Below, one piece after another: positions 59,051 to 64,000 of a stretch of DNA of 64,000 nucleotides; position 1 is the first letter of the stretch, and each line of letters opens with the position of its first letter. Below the pieces are notes generated by a model that saw nothing but the letters and a program-made list of their open reading frames with translations, was not told the DNA's origin and made no database searches. The stretch is taken from NCBI RefSeq assembly GCF_020520425.1, contig NC_079488.1:26662247-26726246 (forward strand). Direction: 5' to 3'. The DNA comes from Spinacia oleracea (taxonomy: Eukaryota > Streptophyta > Magnoliopsida > Caryophyllales > Amaranthaceae). Made by a program: the position numbers and the translations under genes.

Positions 59051-59576
59051 TGATGGGGATGATTCGAATGATATAGTACACGTAGTCACGTACATGGTTG
59101 TACGTACTGCTTTCCTTTAAAAAAAAGAAATATATATGTATATACTGAGTTTTCATGTTTTTTTTTTATCTTTTCTTTTTCTAATTATTTTCACATTATT
59201 AGTTCAAAAAAATAAATTATTTTCACATTAGGGTATTTTGGGCTACCACTTTCTATTACTACTCTTTTAGTTAAATTAGGATTTTTAGGGATTTTATTAC
59301 CTATCCTTTCAAAAAAAAAGAAAAAAAACAAAAATTATTCGACTCTCTCCGTCTTTTATTAAGTACTACATCTTGACTTTGGTTACTATTTAAATTTTGG
59401 CTCACTCTGGTTTTACATACGGAGCATCTTAGAAAACATAGTCATGTTGAGTTTTATTTAATTCGTCTCGAATGTACTTTTCAAATAAATATTTTTTATA
59501 CTTTTCATTATTCATAACTCAAGCTATTTTTATTTTATGTGGTATTTTGAAAACTCTGAAAAAGAAAATGAAGCAA
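59051..59576. other. Intergenic DNA upstream of F-box gene
   Basis: AT-rich, with several poly-T and poly-A runs. A CTCTCTCCGTCTTTTATTAA sequence near 59343 resembles the end of a Stowaway element, but no partner end was found. No coding region is seen. Confidence 0.5.
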
Positions 59577-60215
59577 TCTAATATATATATTATATAAAGA
59601 AGACATATTTGCCGAATTATTAGAGAGCCACCTAGGAAATCTCATGGTTTCGGCCAATAAAAATAAGATTTCTAATTTATTTTTGTATTAAAAAAATCGA
59701 GTGCCATGTAGATAATTAATTAGATGTCACGTAGATATTTTAATTAATTAATTACTAATATATATAATTCCATCCAAAATCAAACATTCTAAAAATTAAA
59801 AATTATATCTAAAATAAATTCATCCAAAATCAATCACTAATATAAAATAAGTACAATTCAAAATCAAACACTAATCTAATATTAGAACGACATATACGAA
59901 ATTTTATGGTTTCTGCCAATGAAAAATAAGATTTCGAAATTATTTTTGAATAAAAAAACTCGAATGCCACGTAGATAAATAATTAGGTGCCACGTAGATA
60001 TTTTTATTAATTAATTATTAATATTACGCATTATACAAGTTCACCCAAAATCGTACACTCTAATAATTAAAGTATAATTCTAAATGAAATTCAATCCAAA
60101 ATAAAAAAAACTAATCTAATATAATATATAAATATAGCAGTTGGTAGTATATATAGAATTTTATTTTAACTTAACAATTTAATAGAATCCGTGCATCGCA
60201 AGGGGTAAAACCTAG
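59577..60215 (+). mobile_element. Helitron-like element, tandem copy 1
   Basis: Starts TC after A (59576) and ends CTAG before T (60216). A hairpin-prone CGTGCATCGCA lies 15 bases before the end. The body consists of two related halves of about 300 bases, each with a CCACGTAGATA and ATTAATTAATTA core. Same family as 11075-11619. Confidence 0.7.
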
Positions 60216-60887
60216 TGTATATATATATAAAGGAGGCATATTTGCAGAAATATTAGAGCGTTACGTAGGAAATCTAATGGTTTTGGCCAATAAAAAAATA
60301 AGACTTCTAATTTATTTTTGAATTAAAAAAATCGTGTGCCACGAAGATAATTAATTAAGTGCCACGTAGATATTTTAATTAATTAATTACTAATATATAC
60401 AACTCCATCCAAAATAAAACACTCTAATAATTAAAAAATAAATCTAAAATAAATTTCATCCAAAATCATACACTAATCAAAAATAAATTCCTATCCAAAA
60501 TCAAACATTAATCCTATAATAATACGCCTCGTAGGAAATCTAACGGTGTCTGCCAATGAAAAATAAGATTTAGAAATTATTTTTGAATTAAAAAAGTGGA
60601 GTTCCACTTAGATAAATAATTAGGTGTCACATATATATTTTTATTAATTAATTACTACTATTACGCATATACAACTCCATCCAAAATAAAACACTCTCAT
60701 AATTGAAAAATCAATCTAAAATGAAATTCAATCCAAAATAAATAAATAAAAACTAATTTAATCTAATATATAAAATATAGCAGTCGGTCCTCTCACAAAC
60801 AAAAAAATATAGCAGTTGGTACATATAGGATTTTATTTTAAATTAACAATTTAATAGAATTCGTACATCGCACGGGCTAAAGTATAG
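60216..60887 (+). mobile_element. Helitron-like element, tandem copy 2
   Basis: Directly abuts copy 1 and has the same two-half structure, beginning with the AAGGAGGCATATTTGC block. The 3' end reads CATCGCACGGGCTAAAGTAT followed by AG, a degraded CTAG. No clear TC start is seen at the junction. Confidence 0.6.
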
Positions 60888-61056
60888 TTAAAAGAAGACA
60901 AAGTACATTTTTATTTCATACTCTCATTTTTATGTTACATACACAATTCAATTCCTAAATAAAAGAGACATTTAACCGGACTACATTTATATTTAAATAT
61001 TTTATAATATGAATTCAGTTTCATACTCACTCATATTTATTTTCTTATAAATTCTA
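60888..61056. other. AT-rich spacer
   Basis: No gene, motif or repeat recognised. Confidence 0.5.
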
Positions 61057-61410
61057 CTCCCTCCGTCTCTTTTTGTTCTTTACGTTTTCCTTTTTGGGTA
61101 TTTCAAAATGTTCTTTACATTTTCTTTTATATTATCACATAAATGACTTAGTATTCTATCAAAATTTGTGTCCAATTATTATTTTAACCAATTAAATTCA
61201 TTGGGTCATTTAATCTCTCATACTTTTCCATTGGGCCATTAAAATTTTCTCATTTCCCACTATCAGAATTTCGATAAACGAGAGAACATTATAAATAACT
61301 ATAATTTATCTTGTTTAAATAAAAAAATTGAGGAATCTCGATGCAAATTAATTAATCGTTAAAATGCGTGAAAAATACCAAACGTAAATAACAAAAAGAG
61401 ACGGAGAGAG
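61057..61410 (+). mobile_element. Stowaway-like MITE
   Basis: Terminal inverted repeats CTCCCTCCGTCTCTTTTTGT (left) and its near-perfect complement ACAAAAAGAGACGGAGAGAG (right), flanked by TA (61055-61056, 61411-61412). 354 bases, non-coding. It is the same family as the MITE in the F-box intron. Confidence 0.88.
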
Positions 61411-61850
61411 TATCATTATAATTTAAGCATAATCAACCATCCCAATTTGTCAAACTTGTTCTATCATAATAATTTAAAAATAATCCTATAAAAGTTAGGT
61501 GGAGAGCATTTTTCTAAAATTCATGCGTTTGTGCAATTCAGCCCAATTCGTCGGCCCAACCAGCTCAACCTTTTTTATTTTAGGCCAACGACCTCAACTG
61601 AATATACGCTAACTCAGCTTCTAACACCCTTGATTTCCCAAAAAATTATACATGAAGATAATGAAAAATGCATACTTATGCGCTTTAAGGAACCATAAAC
61701 TAAATCGGAAACTGGTTGCCACACTCGACAACAATAAATGATAAGGCTTGATATCCAAATTTTAAAACCCACATAAAAAATGTTATATACACCTAATTCA
61801 AACTTTTGTTACTAGATTATCTAAATAAACTAAATTACAGACTATAGTAA
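61411..61850. other. Intergenic DNA downstream of NOC4
   Basis: AT-rich and non-coding. It should include the NOC4 3' untranslated region on the minus strand, but no convincing AATAAA signal was seen. Confidence 0.5.
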
Positions 61851-62003
61851 TTACATAACTTTCAATTGTTCGCCATTGAAAGTCCAACCGGGAAAATCCA
61901 ACTCTGAAAACAAGGATGTTGGTGTCGTCTTATAGAACGCCAGAGGAACTTGTTTAACCCTTCTTCTCATCTGCATTTGAAAGTTCCACCAGTTCAAAAA
62001 GTG

Positions 62004-62046
<43 letters not shown>

Positions 62047-64000
62047 TTTTTGGCAAGTAAGATGATAATAATATAACCCAAAAAATGATTTACAACCTAA
62101 CATTCCAACCCTAAAGTGTGGAAAAAGAACCAAAATGAACTACTCTACACATTTGTATCCAATATACCCATATCATGCACCACCAACCCCTACTCCTAAC
62201 AACTATTGTGTCAATTTTTTATAATGTGCTCACTGAAACGTTTATCTCTTACAGATGAAAAATTTGCTAACCGTCACCGGTTAAATTTGATAATTTAAAC
62301 CAACTTTTATAATGATATTTTCGCAAATCGCAGCCCTGTGGACACTTTTTAATATAGAATAAGCCATTAATAATAAATCTTCGACTTTTTAGTCAAATGA
62401 ACATATTACTGCTTAACATGAAAACATCTGAGCATATAAAATATATTCGCAAAAGAACTTTCAACGTTTGGCTATTTGCAACAAAAAAAACATCAGTAAA
62501 AGTTATCTTTACATAATGAAAACTCTCCAGTCCTAATTCTATCAGGTTATTCGTGCACGTACGGATTTTTGATCATTTTTTTCACAAAATATTTGGCTAG
62601 CAATTTTATCTTTACATAATGAAAACTCTCCAGTCCTAATTCTAGGTTTCACATAAACTCACACAAACTTCCTGCTGCTAATTTAGTATGACACACGAGA
62701 AACAAAAAGATTGTTTAAAGAAATTTTTCAAAGTCTTCAACAAGACGCATCTTTTTTTTGACATTTTAAAAGAAGACACTCTATTTTCTGAATGAGACAC
62801 TTAAATAAGTAAAGAGTTACCAACTAAAATGTTAAGTGTTCGTATATTACCTCCTCCTTGAATATCGTAGAATATGAACCAGAACTGAAGTCAGAAACCG
62901 TCATTTCTGTAGTTCTAGCCCTTACAGTCAAGTCATTTTCCAGCGACAAAACAAATCTAAAGAAAAGCAGCAAAACAAATTAGTTATATTAGACACAACT
63001 TAATATGCATAATTACCTTTTATAACTGAAGTAACTGATAGTAATATCAAATATATACCTAGAAACAGGAGGACAATAGTGGTGGCGGAGCATATCAATC
63101 TCCCAAAGAGAACTCCCTGTGCCAAGTACAATTGTTACTGAATGGACAATATATATATGCAAAAAGCTATTGATATTGTCATGGAATAAGAACATAAAAA
63201 TCAAACCAAAGTTCTAAACACAAAATGATCGGAGATGCTTACTCATCGCATTTGATTTTAAAGGATCACTTTCTTTATCCTTGAAAACATCAACTCCTTG
63301 TTTTCCTCTAGCTATGTCAGAGGCAACATCAGCATTCCCATCATGACTATAAGTTTTTCCATGGAATTCCTGTGAAAGGTGAAATAGAAGTTTAAGGCAC
63401 AAAAGGTCCAGAACATTACAAGTGAGAGGGATATTATGAGAGCATGCCCCATATAAGGACAATTCCTATAATCTAGGAGCTTTTCTGAAGTGCAATGAAG
63501 CACAAAAGCAGAATGCTACAACAATATATATATCGTGATAAACCACAAATTAGGGTCAGAAAAGGTTACAAAAAAAAAGATTTGATGCGAAGTTCAGAAA
63601 AGGTTACAAGCATGTTAGTATGTACAATCCCAAGCCAGGTTTAGATTGGAAGTTAGAAAAGCAGACAAAAAATTACAACTAGAGAAGGGATAAGCAAGTC
63701 AATTTTGCAACTTTTTCCATGGCTTAGCCTTCTAACTACTTCTTGCATGCCAAAATAAAGCTGGAGTTTCAATGAAAAGAACACGAGTTCAATAATACTA
63801 ATTGAAAGGAGGTGAACAAGCCATGAAGCTGAATAAGCTGCATAGCATAATGAAGGAAATAATCAAGAAGCTAATTAAACAGACTTCAAATCATGTATGG
63901 CAGTATATTGACCATTTCACAAAAACATGCAAATAGACAATAGAGTAAAGATTCACCTGATGAACTAAACAATTAATTGATGGATGTCTCCGCAAAAGAT
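61851..64000 (-). CDS. NOC4: Nucleolar complex protein 4 (NOC4), C-terminal part
   Basis: Five exons on the minus strand: 64000-63957 (enters from outside the window), 63369-63243, 63116-63059, 62956-62851 and 61970-61851 (stop). All splice ends are GT..AG and the frame is continuous. The protein reads LLRRHPSINCLVHQEFHGK, then a variable acidic stretch, then RSSLWEIDMLRHHYCPPVSR, a serine/threonine segment, and RRRVKQVPLAFYKTTPTSLF up to the stop. This is the conserved end of the CBF/MAK21 domain of NOC4/UTP19, a nucleolar factor for 40S subunit assembly that pairs with NOP14. The LWEI..L..HYCP block is diagnostic. The start and N-terminal exons lie beyond 64000. It appears intact. Confidence 0.92.
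62005..62043 (+). repeat. Poly-A tract in last NOC4 intron
   Basis: About 39 As on the plus strand, read as a T run on the gene strand about 35 bases before the last acceptor. It may act as a long polypyrimidine tract. Length may be uncertain. Confidence 0.85.
62505..62648 (+). repeat. Short direct repeat in last NOC4 intron
   Basis: TATCTTTACATAATGAAAAC continuing through CTCCAGTCCTAATTCTA occurs at about 62507 and again at about 62609, roughly 100 bases apart. It is non-coding. Confidence 0.8.

Noticed and set aside
61851-62081. 76-residue frame with poly-Phe as a separate small gene
   Set aside because: The poly-Phe part is the T run of an intron. Only 61970-61851 is coding, as the last NOC4 exon.

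Overview
This is nuclear DNA from a flowering plant, most likely a eudicot. It has short exons with plant-type GT..AG introns and an F-box/LRR gene and a NOC4 gene at the right. It also has nested LTR retrotransposons, an L1-type LINE, Helitron-like elements ending in CTAG, and Stowaway MITEs. The repeat style fits a Caryophyllales genome such as spinach or beet, but that is inference. More than 85% of the window is transposon or repeat.

Layout. 1-164 and 10962-11074 look like two halves of an old minus-strand copia remnant. It is split by a complete Ogre/Tat-like LTR element (165-10956, TSD GGTTG) that has no gag-pol, but carries an antisense fragment of a host YTH-domain (ECT-type) gene, a hairpin-rich tandem array and recurrent palindromic cassettes. 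11075-11619 is a short Helitron-like element. 11620-27769 holds three adjoining AT-rich units (E1, E2, E3). They share a style: CT-rich leader-like ends, short motifs repeated tens of times, and fragments of FBD and LRR genes. 27770-44834 is an L1-type LINE on the minus strand with several frameshifts. A young Ty1/copia element, copy A (32115-42493, TSD GATTT), is inserted in the LINE. A second copy, B (44835-55229, TSD TATTT), sits at the LINE 5' end. A and B have nearly identical LTRs and pol but unrelated-looking gag coding sequence.

The right 8.7 kb is gene space: an (AT)n tract, a three-exon F-box/LRR gene (56880-58920, minus) with a Stowaway MITE in intron 2, a tandem pair of Helitron-like elements (59577-60887), another Stowaway MITE (61057-61410), and the 3' part of a NOC4-like ribosome-biogenesis gene (minus, running off the right edge).

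How it fits together: only the F-box gene and NOC4 look like working host genes. Copy A has an intact gag-pol frame but a one-base insertion in its primer-binding site. Copy B has an intact primer-binding site but a frameshifted pol. Insertion order read from nesting: LINE first, then A inside it and B near its 5' end. The Ogre-like element entered an older copia remnant separately.
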